A stretch of DNA of 64,000 bases. Origin: Meconema thalassinum (lineage: Eukaryota; Arthropoda; Insecta; Orthoptera; Tettigoniidae). The translations under genes were made by a program, and so were the position numbers. How positions within the stretch are numbered: position 1 is the first letter of the stretch; each line of letters opens with the position of its first letter. The stretch covers positions 1,698,149,978 through 1,698,213,977 of the forward strand of contig OX336388.2 in NCBI GenBank assembly GCA_946902985.2, in the 5' to 3' direction. Shown one piece after another: positions 28,024-41,931 of this stretch. Below the pieces are notes generated by a model, which was not told the origin of the DNA, made no database searches, and saw only the letters and a list, made by a program, of their open reading frames with translations.

Positions 28024-31000
28024 TAACTGTAACATCGTTACTAATTATGTCAAGTAATTGTAACTTCGATACTAATTTTGACATGTAACTGTAACTTCGA
28101 TACTTATTATGACAGGTAAATGTAATTTCGATTAAAATTATGGCAGGTAACTGAAACTTCGATACTAATTATGACAGGTAACAGTAACTTCGATACTAAT
28201 TATGACAAGTAACTGTAATTTCGATACAAATTTTGGCAGGTAACTGTAACTTCGATACTAATGATGACAGGTAACAGTAACTTCGATACTTATTATGACA
28301 TGTAACTGTAACATCGTTACCAATTATGACAGGTAACTGTAACTTCGTTACTAATTATGACATGTAACTGTAATTTCGATACAAATTATGGCAGGTAACT
28401 GTAACTTCGATACTAATTATGACAGGTAACAGTAACTTCGATACTAATTATGGCAGGTAATTGTAACTTCGATACTAATTATGACAGGTAACAGTTACTT
28501 CGATACTAATTATGACAGGTAACAGTAACTTCGATACTAATTATGACAAGTAACTGTAACTTCGTTACTAATTATGACAAGTAACTCTAATTTTGATAAA
28601 AAATTATGGCAGGTAACTGTAACTTCGATACCAATTAATACAGGTAACAGTAACTTCGATACTAATTATGACAAGTAACTGTAACATCGATACTAATTAT
28701 GACAGGTAACTGTAACTTCGATACTAAATATGACAGGTAACTGTAACTTCGTTACTAATTATGACAAGTAACTGTAATTTCGTTTCAAATTTTGGCAGGT
28801 AACTGTAACTTCGATACTAATTATGACAGGTAACAGTAACTTCGATACTAATTATGACAAGTAACTGTAACATCGATACTAATTATGACAGGTAACAGTA
28901 ACTACGATACTTATTATGACAAGTAACTGTAACATCGATACTAATTATGACAGGTAACTGTAACTTCGTTACTAATTATGATAGGTAACAGTAACATCGA
29001 TACTAATTATGACAGGTAACTGTAACTTCGTTACTAATTATGACAAGTAACTGTAATTTCGATATAAATTATGGCAGGTAACTGTAACTTCGATGCTAAT
29101 TATGACAGGTAACAGCAACTTCGATACTAATTATGACAAGTAACTCTAACTTCGATACAAATTATGACAGGTAACTGTAACTTCGATACTAATTAGGACA
29201 AGAAACTCTAACTTCGTTACTAATTATGACAAGTAACTGTAATTTTGTAAAAAAATTATTGTAGGTAACTGTAACTTCAATACTAATTATGACAGGTAAC
29301 AGTAACTTCGATAATAATTATGACAGGTAACAGTAACTACGATACTAATTATGACAAGTAACTGTAACTTCGATACTAATTATGACAGGTAACTGTAACT
29401 TCGTAACTTATTATGACAAGTAACTGTAATTTCGATACAAATTATGGCAGGTTACAGTAATTTCGATACTAATTATGACAGGTAACTGTAACTTCGATAC
29501 TAATCATGACAAGGAACTGTAATTTCGATACAAATTATGGCAGGTAACTGTAACTTCGATACGAATTGTGACAGGTAACAGTAACTTCGATACTAATTAT
29601 GACAAGCAACTATAACTTCGAATCAAATTATGACAGGTAACTGTAACTTCGATACTAATTATGACAAGAAACTCTAACTTCGTTACTAATTATGACAAGT
29701 AACTGTAATTTTGATAAAAAATTATGATAGGTAACTGTAACTTCAATACTAATTATGACAGGTAAGAGTAACTTCGATACTAATTATGACAGGTAACTGT
29801 AACTTCGTTACTAATTATCATCCGTAACTGTAACTTCGATACTAATTATGACAGGTAACAGTAACTTCGATACTTATTATGACAGGTAACTGTACTCTCG
29901 ATTAAAATTATGGCAGGTAACTGTAACTTCGATGATAATTATGACAGGTAACAGTAACTTCGATACTAATTATGACAAGTAACTGTAATTTCGATACAAA
30001 TTTTGGCAGGTAACTGTAACTTCGATACTAATTATGACAGGTAACAGAAACTTCGATACTAATTATGACAAGTAACTGTAACATCGATACCAATTACGAC
30101 AGGTAACTGTAACTTCGTTACTAATTATGACATGTAACTGTAATTTCGATACAAATTATGGCAGGTAACTGTAACTTCGATACTAATTATGACAGGTAAC
30201 AGTAACATCGATACTAATTATGGCAGGTAACTGTAACTTCGATACTAATTATGACAGGTAACAGTTACTTCGATACTAATTATGACAGGTAACAGTAACA
30301 TCGATACTAATTATGACAAGTAACTGTAACTTCGTTACTAATTATGACAGGTAACTCTAATTTTGATAAAAAATTGTGGCAGGTAACTGTAACTTCGATA
30401 CTAATTAATACAGGTAACAGTAACTTCGATACTAATTATGACAGGTTACTGTAACATCGTTACTAATTATGACAAGTAATTGTAACTTCGATACTAATTA
30501 TGACAAGTAACTGTAACTTCGATACTTATTATGACAGGTAACTGTAACTTAATTACTAATTATGACAAGAAACTGTAACTTCGATACTAATTATGTCAGG
30601 TAAATGTAACTTCGATACTAATTATGACAAGTAACTGTAACTTCGATACTTATTATGACAAGTAAATGTAACTTCGATACGAATTATGACAGGTAACAGT
30701 AACTTCGATATTAATTATGACAAGTAACAGTAACTTCGATACTAATTATGACAAGTAACTGTAATTTCGAAACTAATTTTGGCAGGTAACTGTAACTTCG
30801 ATACTTATTATGACAGGTAACAGTAACTTCGATACTAATTATGACAAGTAACTGTAACTTCGATACTAATTATGACAGGTAACTGTAACTTCGATACTAA
30901 TTATGACAGGTAACTGTAACTTCGTTACTAATTATGACTAGTAACTGTAATTTCGATTCAAATTTTGGCAGGTAACTGTAACTTCGATACTAATTATGAC

Positions 31001-31344
31001 AGGTAACAGTAACTACGATACTTATTATGACAAGTAACTGTAACTTCGATACTAATTATGACAGGTAACTGAAACTTCGTTACTAATTATGACAGGTAAC
31101 AGTAACTTCGATACTAATCATGACAAGTAACTGTAACTTCGATAACAATTATGACAGGTAACTGCAACTTCCTTACTAATTATGACAAGTAACTGTAATT
31201 TCGATTCAAATTTTGCTAGGTAACTGTAACTTCGATACTTATTATGACAGGTAACAGTAACTTCGATACTAATTATGACAAGTAACTGTAAACTCGATAC
31301 TAATTATGACAGGTAACTGTAACTTCGATACTAATTAAGACAGG
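28024..31344 (+). repeat. 3,414-bp higher-order unit, copy 2 (93 bp shorter)
   Basis: Copy 2 follows copy 1 to its end. At about 30.97 kb it lacks three monomers: the ACTACG marker lies at 27,691 and 31,012, an offset of 3,321, which is 3,414 minus 93. The shared right end is marked by the unusual CTAATTAAGACAGG at about 28,011 and 31,332, after which copy 1 runs into copy 2 with ATCGTT while copy 2 runs on with TTCGTT. That is the junction expected from unequal exchange between array copies out of register by one higher-order unit. Confidence 0.85.
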
Positions 31345-34300
31345 TAACTGTAACTTCGTTACTAATTATGACAAGTAACTGTAATTTCGATTCAAATTTT
31401 GGCAGGTAACTGTTACTTCGATACTTATTATGACAGGTAACAGTAACTTCGATACTTATTATGACAAGTAACTGTAACATCGATACTAATAATGACTGGT
31501 AACTGTAACTTCGTTACTAATCATGACAGGTAACTGTAATTTCGATACAAATTATGGCCGGTAACTGTAACTTCGATACTAATTATGAGAGGTAACAGCA
31601 ACATCGATACTAATTATGACAAGTAACTATAACTTCGATACAAATTATGACAGGTAACTGTAACTTCGATACTAATTATGACAAGAAACTCTAACTTCGT
31701 TACTAATTATGACAAGTAACTTTAATTTTGATAAAAAATTATTGTAGGTAACTGTAACTTCAATACTAATTATAACAGGTAACAGTAACTTCGATACTAA
31801 TTATGACAGGTAACTGTAACTTCGTTATTTATTATGACAAGTAACTTTAATTTCGATACTAAATATGGCAGGTTACTGTAACTTCGTTACTAATTATGAC
31901 AATTCCCTGTAATTTCGATACAAATTATGGCAGGTAATTGTAATTTCGATACTCATTATGCCAGGTAACAGTAACTTCGATACTAATTATGACAGGTAAC
32001 AGTAACTTCGATACTAATTATGACAAGTAACTGTAACTTCAATACTAATTATGACAGGTAACTGTAACTTCGTTACTAATTATGACAAGTAACTGTAATT
32101 TCGTTACAAATTATGGAAGGTAACTGTAACTTCGATACTAATTATGACAGGTAACAGCAACTTCGATACTCATTATGACAAGTAAATATAACTTCGATAC
32201 AAATTATGACAGGTAACTGTATCTTCGATACTAATTATGACAAGAAACTCTAACTTCGTTACTAATTATGACAAGTAACTGTAATTTTGATAAAAAATTA
32301 TTGTAGGTAACTGTAACTTCCTTACTAATTATGACAAGTAACTGTAATTTCGATTCAAATTTTGGCAGGTAACTGTAACTTCGATACTTATTATGACAGG
32401 TAACAGTAACTTCGATACTAATTATGACAAGTAACTGTAACTTCGATACTAATTATGACAGGTAACTGTAACTTCGATACTAATTATGACAGGTAACTGT
32501 AACTTCGTTACTAATTATGACTAGTAACTGTAATTTCGATTCAAAATTTGGCAGGTAACTGTAACTTCGATACTAATTATGACAGGTAACTGTAACTTCG
32601 TTACTAATTATGACAAGTAACTGTAATTTCGATACAAATTATGGCAGGTAACTGTAACTTCGATACTAATTATGACAAGTAACTCTAATTTCGATACAAA
32701 TTATGGCAGGTATCTGTAACTTCGATACTAATTATGACAGGTAACAGTAACTTCGATACTAATTATGACAAGTAACTGTAACTTCGTTACTAATTATGAC
32801 AAGTATCTCTAATTTTGATAAAAAATTATGGCAGGTAACTGTAACTTCGATAATAATTTATACATGTAACATTAACATCGATACTAATTATGACAGGTTA
32901 CTGTAACATCGTTACTAATTATGACAAGTAACTGTAACTTCGATACTAATTGTGACAAGTAACTGTTACTTCGATACTTATTATGACAGGTAACTGTAAC
33001 TTAATTACTAATTTTGACAAGAAACTGTAACTTCGATACTAATTATGACAGATAAATGTAACTTCGGTACTAATTATGACAAGTAACTGTAACTTCGATA
33101 CTAATTATGACAAGTAACTGTAACTTCGATACTAATTATGACAGGTAACAGTAACATCGATATTAATTATGACAAGTAACAGTATTTACGATACTAATTA
33201 TGACAAGTAACTGTAATTTCGATACAAATTTTGGCAGGTAACTGTAACTTCGATACTAATTATGACAGGTAACAGTAACTACGATACTTATTATGACAAG
33301 TAACTGTAACTTCGATACTAATTATGACAGGTAACTGTAACTTCGTTACTAATTATGACAGGTAACAGTAACGTCGATAGTAATCATGACAAGTAACTGT
33401 AACTTCGATAACAATTATGACAGGTAACTGCAACTTCCTTACTAATTATGACAAGTAACTGTAATTTCGATTCAAATTTTGCTAGGTAACTGTAACTTCG
33501 ATACTTATTATGACAGGTAACAGTAACTTCGATACTAATTATGACAAGTAACAGTAACCTCGATACTAATTATGACAGGTAACTGTAACTTCGATACTAA
33601 TTATGACAGGTAACTGTAACTTCGTTACTAATTACGACAAGTAACTGTAATTACGATTCAAATTTTGGCAGGTAACTGTTACTTCGATACTTATTATGAC
33701 AGGTAAGAGTAACTTCGATACTTATTATGACAAGTAACTGTAACATCGATACTAATAATGATAGGTAACTGTAACTTCGTTACTAATTATGACAGGTAAC
33801 TGTAATTTCGATACAAATTATGGCAGGTAACAGTAACATCGATATTAATTATGACAAGTAACAGTAACTACGATACTAATTATGACAAGTAACTGTAATT
33901 TCGATACAAATTTTGGCAGGTAACTGTAACTTCGATACTAATTATGACAGGTAACAGTAACTACGATACTTATTATGACAAGTAATTGTAACTTCGATAC
34001 TAATTATGACAGGTAACTGTAACTTCGTTACTAATTATGACAGTTAACAGTAACTTCGATACTAATTATGACAGGTAACTGTAACTTCGTTATTTATTAT
34101 GACAAGTAACTTTAATTTCGATACTAAATATGGCAGGTTACTGTAACTTCGTTACTAATTATGACAAGTCCCTGTAATTCCGATACAAATTATGGCAGGT
34201 AATTGTAATTTCGATACTCATTATGCCAGGTAACTGTAACTTCGATACTAATTATGACAGGTAACAGTAACTTCGATACGAATTATGACAAGTAACTGTA

Positions 34301-37300
34301 ACTTCAATACTAATTATGACAGGTAACTGTAACTTCGATACTAATTATGACAAGTAACTTTAATTTCGATACAAATTTTGGCAGGTAACTGTAACTTCGA
34401 TACTAATTATGACAGGTAACAGTAACTTCGATACTAATTATGACAAGTAAATGTAACATCGATACCAATTATGACAGGTAACTGTAACTTAGTTACTAAT
34501 TATGACTTGTAACTGTAACTTCGATACAAATTATGGCAGGTAACTATAACTTCGATACTAATTACTACAGGTAACAGTTACTTCGATACTAATTATGACA
34601 GGTTACTGTAACATCGTTACTAATTATGTCAAGTAATTGTAACTTCGATACTAATTATGACAAGTAACTGTAACTTCGTTACTAATTATGACAAGTAACT
34701 GTAACTTCGATACAAATTATGGCAGGTAACTGTAACTTCGATACTAATTACTACAGGTAACAGTAACTTCGATACTAATTATGACAGGTTACTGTAACAT
34801 CGTTACTAATTATGTCAAGTAATTGTAACTTCGATACTACTTTTGACATGTAACTGTAACTTCGATACTTATTATGACAGGTAACTGTAATTTCGTTTAA
34901 AATTATGGCAGGTAACTGTAACTTCGATACTAATTATGACAGGTAACAGTAACTTCGATACTAATTATGACAAGTAACTGTAATTTCGATACAAATTTTG
35001 GCAGGTAACTGTAACTTCGATACTAATTATGACAGGTAACAGTAACTACGATACTAATTATGACAAGTAACTGTAACTTCGATACTAATTATGACAGGTA
35101 ACTGTAACTTCGTTACTAATTATGACAGGTAACAGTAACGTCGATACTAATCATGACAAGTAACTGTAACTTCGATAACAATTATGACAGGTAACTGCAA
35201 ATTCCTTACTAATTATGACAAGTAACTGTAATTTCGATTCAAATTTTGCTAGGTAACTGTAACTTCGATACTTATTATGACAGGTAACAGTAACTTCGAT
35301 ACTAATTATGAGAAGTAACAGTAACCTCGATACTAATTATGACAGGTAACTGTAACTTCGATACTAATTATGACAGGTAACTGTAACTTCGTTACTAATT
35401 ACGACAAGTAACTGTAATTACGATTCAAATTTTGGCAGGTAACTGTTACTTCGATACTTATTATGACAGGTAACAGTAACTTCGATACATATTATGACAA
35501 GTAACTGTAACATCGATACTAATAATGACAGGTAACTGTAACTTCGTTACTAATTATGACAGGTAACTGTAATTTCGATACAAATTATGGCAGGTAACTG
35601 TAACTTCGATACTAATTATGACAGGTAACAGCAACATCGATGCTAATTATGACAGGTAACTGTAACTTCGATACTAATTATGACAAGTAACTGTAATTTC
35701 GATACAAATTTTGGCAGGTAACTGTAACTTCGATACTAATTATGACAGGTAACAGTAACTACGATACTTATTATGACAAGTAATTGTAACTTCGAAACTA
35801 ATTATGACAGGTAACTGTAACTTCGTTACTAATTATGACAGGTAACAGTAACATCGATACTAATTATGACAGGTAACTGTAACTTCGTTATTTATTATGA
35901 CAAGTAACTTTAATTTCGATACTTAATATGGCAGGTTACTGTAACTTCGTTACTAATTATGACAAGTCCCTGTAATTTCGATACAAATTATGGCAGGTAA
36001 TTGTAATTTCGATACTCATTATGCCAGGTAACAGTAACTTCGATACTAATTATGACAGGTAACTGTAACTTCGATACTAATTATGACAAGTAACTGTAAC
36101 TTCAATACTAATTATGACAGGTAACTGTAACTTCGTTACTAATTATGACAAGTAACTGTAATTTCGTTACAAATTATGGCAGGTAACTGTAACTTCGATA
36201 CTAATTATGACAGGTAACAGCAACTTCGATACTAATTATGACAAGAAACTATAACTTCGATACAAATTATGACAGGTAACTGTATCTTCGATACTAATTA
36301 TGACAAGAAACTCTAACATCGTTACTAATTATGACAAGTAACTGTAATTTTGATAAAAAATTATTGTAGGTAACTGTAACTTGAATACTAATTATGAGAG
36401 GTAACAGTAACTTCGATACTAATTATGACAGGTAACAGTAACTTCGATACTAATTATGACAAGTAACTGTAACTTCGATACTAATTATGACAGGTAACTG
36501 TAACTTCGATACTAATTATGACAAGTAACTGTAATTTCGATACAAATTTTGGCAGGTAACTGTAACTTCGATACTAATTATGACAGGTAACAGTAACTTC
36601 GATACTAATTATGACAAGTAACTGTAACATCGATACCAATTATGACAGGTAACTGTAACTTCGTTACTAATTATGACTTGTAACTGTAACTTCGATACAA
36701 ATTATGGCAGATAACTGTAACTTCGATACTAACTACTACAGGTAACAGTTACTTCGATACTAATTATGACAGGTTACTGTAACATCGTTACTAATTATGT
36801 CAAGTAATTGTAACTTCGATACTAATTATGACAAGTAACTGTAACGTCGTTACTAATTATGACAAGTAACTCTAACTTCGATACAAATTATGGCAGGTAA
36901 CTGTAACTTCGATACTAATTACTACAGGTATCAGTTACATCGATACTAATTATGACAGGTTACTGTAACATCGTTACTAATTATGTCAAGTAATTGTAAC
37001 TTCGATACTAATTTTGACATGTAACTGTAACTTCGATTCTTATTATGACAGGTAACTGTAATTTCGATTAAAATTATGGCAGGTAACTGTAACTTCGATA
37101 CTAATTATGACAGGTAACAGTAACTTCGATACTAATTAAGACAAGTAACTGTAATTTCGATACAAATTTTGGCAGGTAACTGTAACTTCGATACTAATTA
37201 TGACAGGTAACAGTCACTTCGATACTAATTATGACAAGTAACTGTAACATCGATACCAATTATGACAGGTAACTGTGACTTCGTTACTAATTATGACATG

Positions 37301-38489
37301 TAACTGTAATTTCGATACAAATTATGGCAGGTAACTGTAACTTCGATACTAATTATGACAGGTAACAGTAACTTCGATACTAATTATGGCAGGTAACTGT
37401 AACTTCGATACTAATTATGACAGGTAACAGTTACTTCGATAATAATTATGACAGGTAAGAGTAACTTCGATACTAATTATGACAAGTAACTGTAAATTCG
37501 TTACTAATTATGACAAGTAACTCTAATTTTGATAAAAAAATTATGGCAGGTAACTGTAACTTCGATACTAATTAATACAGGTAACAGTAACTTCGATACT
37601 AATTATGACAGGTTACTGTAACATCGTTAATAATTATGACAAGTAAATGTAACTTCGATACAAATTAAGACAAGTAACTGTAACTTCGATACTTATTATG
37701 ACAGGTAACTGTAACTTAATTACCAATTATGACAAGAAACTGTAACTTCGATACCAATTATGACAGGTAAATGTAACTTCGATACGAATTATGACAAGTA
37801 ACTGTAACTTCGATACTAATAATGACAAGTAACTGTAACTTCGATACTAATTATGACAGGTAACAGTAACTTCGATATTAATTATGACAAGTAACAGTAA
37901 CTTCGATACTAATTATGACAAGTAACTGTAATTTCGATACAAATTTTGGCAGGTAACTGTAACTTCGATACTAATTATGACAGGTAACAGTAACTACGAT
38001 ACTTATTATGACAAGTAACTGTAACTTCGATACTAATTATGACAGGTAACTGTAACTTCGTTACTAATTATGACAGGTAACATTAACTTCGATACTAATC
38101 ATGACAAGTAACTGTAACTTCGATACTAATTATGACAAGTAACTGTAATTTCGATTCAAATTTTGGCAGGTAACTGAAACATCGATACTTATTATGACAG
38201 GTAACAGTAACTTCGATACTAATTATGACAAGTAACTGTAACTTCGTTACTAATTATGACAAGTAACTGTAATTTTGTAAAAAAATTATTGTAGGTAACT
38301 GTAACTTCAATACTAATTATGACAGGTAACAGTAACGTCGATACTAATTATGACAGGTAACTGTAACTTCGTTACTTATTATGACAAGTAACTTTAATTT
38401 CGGTACTAATTATGGCAGGTTACTGTATCTTCGTTACTAATTATGACAATTAACTGTAACTTCGATACTAATTATGACAGGTAACTGTA
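31345..38489 (+). repeat. Mosaic array segment with a 1.77-1.80 kb duplication
   Basis: Parts of this segment repeat one another. The CTCATTATGCC variant has its ATGCC at 31,958, 34,223 and 36,021; the last two are 1,798 bp apart (exactly 58 monomers). The GTAACCTCG variant has its CC at 33,558 and 35,325, which is 1,767 (57 monomers), so one monomer was gained or lost within the pair. The GATAACAATT and GGTAACTGCAA types, also in the 3,414-bp pair at about 27.8 and 31.15 kb, recur near 33.4 and 35.2 kb. The right part (36.5-38.2 kb) matches 40.1-41.8 kb: CAGTCACTTC lies at 37,211 and 40,811, offset 3,600, which is 3,414 plus six monomers. Confidence 0.65.
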
Positions 38490-41400
38490 ACTTCGTTGCT
38501 AATTATGACAAGTAACTGTAATTTCGATACAAATTATGGCAGGTAACTGTAACTTCGATACTAATTATGACAGGTAACAGCAACTTCGATACTAATTATG
38601 ACAAGTAACTATAACTTCGATACAAATTTTGCAGGTAACTGTAACTTCGATACTAATTATGACAAGAAACTCTAACTTCGTTACTAATTATGACAAGTAA
38701 CTGTAATTTTGTAAAAAAAATATTGTAGGTAACTGTAACTTCAATACTAATTATGACAGGTAACAGTAACTTCGATACTAATTATGGCAGGTAACAGTAA
38801 CTACGATACTAATTATGACAAGTAACTGTAACTTCGATACTAATTATGACAGGTAACTGTAACTTCGTAACTTATTATGACAAGAAACTGTAATTTCGAT
38901 ATAAATTATGGCAGGTTACAGTAACTTCGATACTAATTATGACAGGTAACTGTAACTTCGATACTAATCATGACAAGGAACTGTAATTTCGATACAAATT
39001 ATGGCAGGTAACTGTAACTTCGATACTAATTGTGACAGATAACAGTAACTTCGATACTAATTATGACAAGTAACTATAACTTCGAATCAAATTATGACAG
39101 GTAACTGTAACTTCGATACTAATTATGACAAGAAACTCTTACTTCGTTACTAATTATGACAAGTTACTGTAATTTTGATAAAAAATTATGGTAGGTAACT
39201 GTAACTTCAATACTAATTATGACAGGTAACAGTAACTTCGATACTTATTATGACAGGTAACAAAAACTTCGTTACTAATTATCACAAGTAACTTTAATTT
39301 CGATACTAATTATAGCAGGTAACTGTAACTTCGTTACTAATTATGACAAGTCCCTGTAATTACGATACAAATTATGGCAGGTAACGGTAACTTCAATACT
39401 AATTATTACAAGTAACTGTAACTTCAATACTAATTATGACAGGTATCTGTAACTTCGTTACTAATTATGACAAGTAACTGTAATTTCGATACAAATTTTG
39501 GCTGGTTACTGTAACTTCGATACTAATTATGACAGGTAACAGTAACTACGATACTTATTATGACAAGTAACTGTAACTTCGATACTAATTATGACAGGTA
39601 ACTGTAACTTCGTTACTAATTATGACAGGTAACAGTAACTTCGATACTAATTATGACAGGTAACTGTAACTTCGTTATTTTTATGACAAGTAACTTTAAT
39701 TTCGATACTAAATATGGCAGGTTACTGTAACTTCGTTACTAATTATGACACGTCCCTGTAATTTCGATACAAATTATGGCAGGTAATTGTAATTTCGATA
39801 CTCATTATGCCAGGTAACAGTAACTTCGATACTAATTATGACAGGTAACAGTAACTTCGATACTAATTATGACAAGTAACTGTAACTTCAATACTAATTA
39901 TGACAGGTAACTGTAACTTCGTTACTAATTATGACAAGTAACTGTAATTTCGTTACAAATTATGGCAGGTAACTGTAACTTCGATACTAATTATGACAGG
40001 TAACAGCAACTTCGCTACTAATTATGACAAGTAACTATAACTTCGATACAAATTATGACAGGTAACTGTATCTTCGATACTAATTATGACAAGAAACTCT
40101 AACTTCGTTACTAATTATGACAAGTAACTGTAATTTTGATAAAAAATTATTGTAGGTAACTGTAACTTCAATACTAATTATGAGAGGTAACAGTAACTTC
40201 GATACTAATTATGACAGGTAACAGTAACTTCGATACTAATTATGACAAGTAACTGTAACTTCGATACGAATTATGACAGGTAACAGTAACTTCGATACTA
40301 ATTATGAAAAGTAACTGTAATTTCGATACAAATTTTGGCAGGTAACTGTAACTTCGATACTAATTATGACAGGTAACAGTAACTTCGATACTAATTATGA
40401 CAAGTAACTGTAACATCGATACCAATTATGACAGGTAACTGTAACTTCGTTACTAATTATGTCTTGTAACTGTATCTTCGATACAAATTATGGCAGCTAA
40501 CTGTAACTTCGATACTAATTACTACAGGTAACAGTTACTTCGATACTTATTATGACAGGTTACTGTAACATCGTTACTAATTATGTCAAGTAATTGTAAC
40601 TTCGATACTAATTTTGACATGTAACTGTAACTTCGATACTTATTATGACAGGTAACTGTAATTTCGATTAAAATTATGGCAGGTAACTGTAACTTCGATA
40701 CTAATTATGACAGGTAACAGTAACTTCGATACTAATTATGACAAGTAACTGTAATTTCGATACAAATTTTGGCAGGTAACTGTAACTTCGATACTAATTA
40801 TGACAGGTAACAGTCACTTCGATACTAATTATGACAAGTAACTGTAACATCGATACCAATTATGACAGGTAACTGTGACTTCGTTACTAATTATGACATG
40901 TAACTGTAATTTCGATACAAATTATGGCAGGTAACTGTAACTTCGATACTAATTATGACAGGTAACAGTAACTTCGATACAAATTATGGCAGGTAACTGT
41001 AACTTCGATACTAATTATGACAGGTAACAGTTACTTCGATACTAATTATGACAGGTAACAGTAACTTCGATTCTAATTATGACAAGTAACTGTAACTTCG
41101 TTACTAATTATGACAAGTAACTCTAATTTTGATAAAAAATTATGGCAGGTAACTGTAACTTCGATACTAAATAATACAGGTAACAGTAACTTCGATACTA
41201 ATTATGACAGGTTACTGTAACATCGTTACTAATTATGACAAGTAAATGTAACTTCGATACAAATTAAGACAAGTAACTGTAACTTCGATACTTATTATGA
41301 CAGGTAACTGTAACTTAATTACTAATTATGACAAGAAACTGTAACTTCGATACCAATTATGACAGGTAAATGTAACTTCGATACTAATTATGACAAGTAA

Positions 41401-41858
41401 CTGTAACTTCGATACTAATTATGACAAGTAACTGTAACTTCGATACTAATTATGACAGGTAACAGTAACTTCGATATTAATTATGACAAGTAACAGTAAC
41501 TTCGATACTAATTATGACAAGTAACTGTAATTTCGATTCAAATTTTGGCAGGTAACTGTAACTTCGATACTAATTATGACAGGTAACAGTAACTACGATA
41601 CTTATTATGACAAGTAACTGTAACTTCGATACTAATTATGACAGGTAACTGTAACTTCGTTACTAATTATGACAGGTAACATTAACTTCGATACTAATCA
41701 TGACAAGTAACTGTAACTCCGATACTAATTATGACAGGTAACTGTAACTTCCTTACTAATTATGACAAGTAACTGTAATTTCGATTCAAATTTTGGCAGG
41801 TAACTGAAACTTCGATACTTATTATGACAGGTAACAGTAACTTCGATACTAATTATGA
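38490..41858 (+). repeat. 3,442-bp higher-order unit, copy 1
   Basis: Markers repeat at exactly 3,442 bp: TTGCAGG (a one-base deletion variant) at 38,629 and 42,071, CAAAAAC at 39,261 and 42,703, the short TTCGTTATTTTTATG at 39,671 and 43,113, ATGCC at 39,807 and 43,249, and CAGTCACTT at 40,811 and 44,253. The offset is 111 monomers plus one base. That the same one-base losses occur in both copies shows they arose before the duplication and are not random read errors. The copies agree closely, with occasional single-base changes. Confidence 0.82.
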
Positions 41859-41931
41859 CAAGTAACTATAACTTCGATACAAATTTTGCAGGTAACTGTA
41901 ACTTCGATACTAATTATGACAAGAAACTCTA

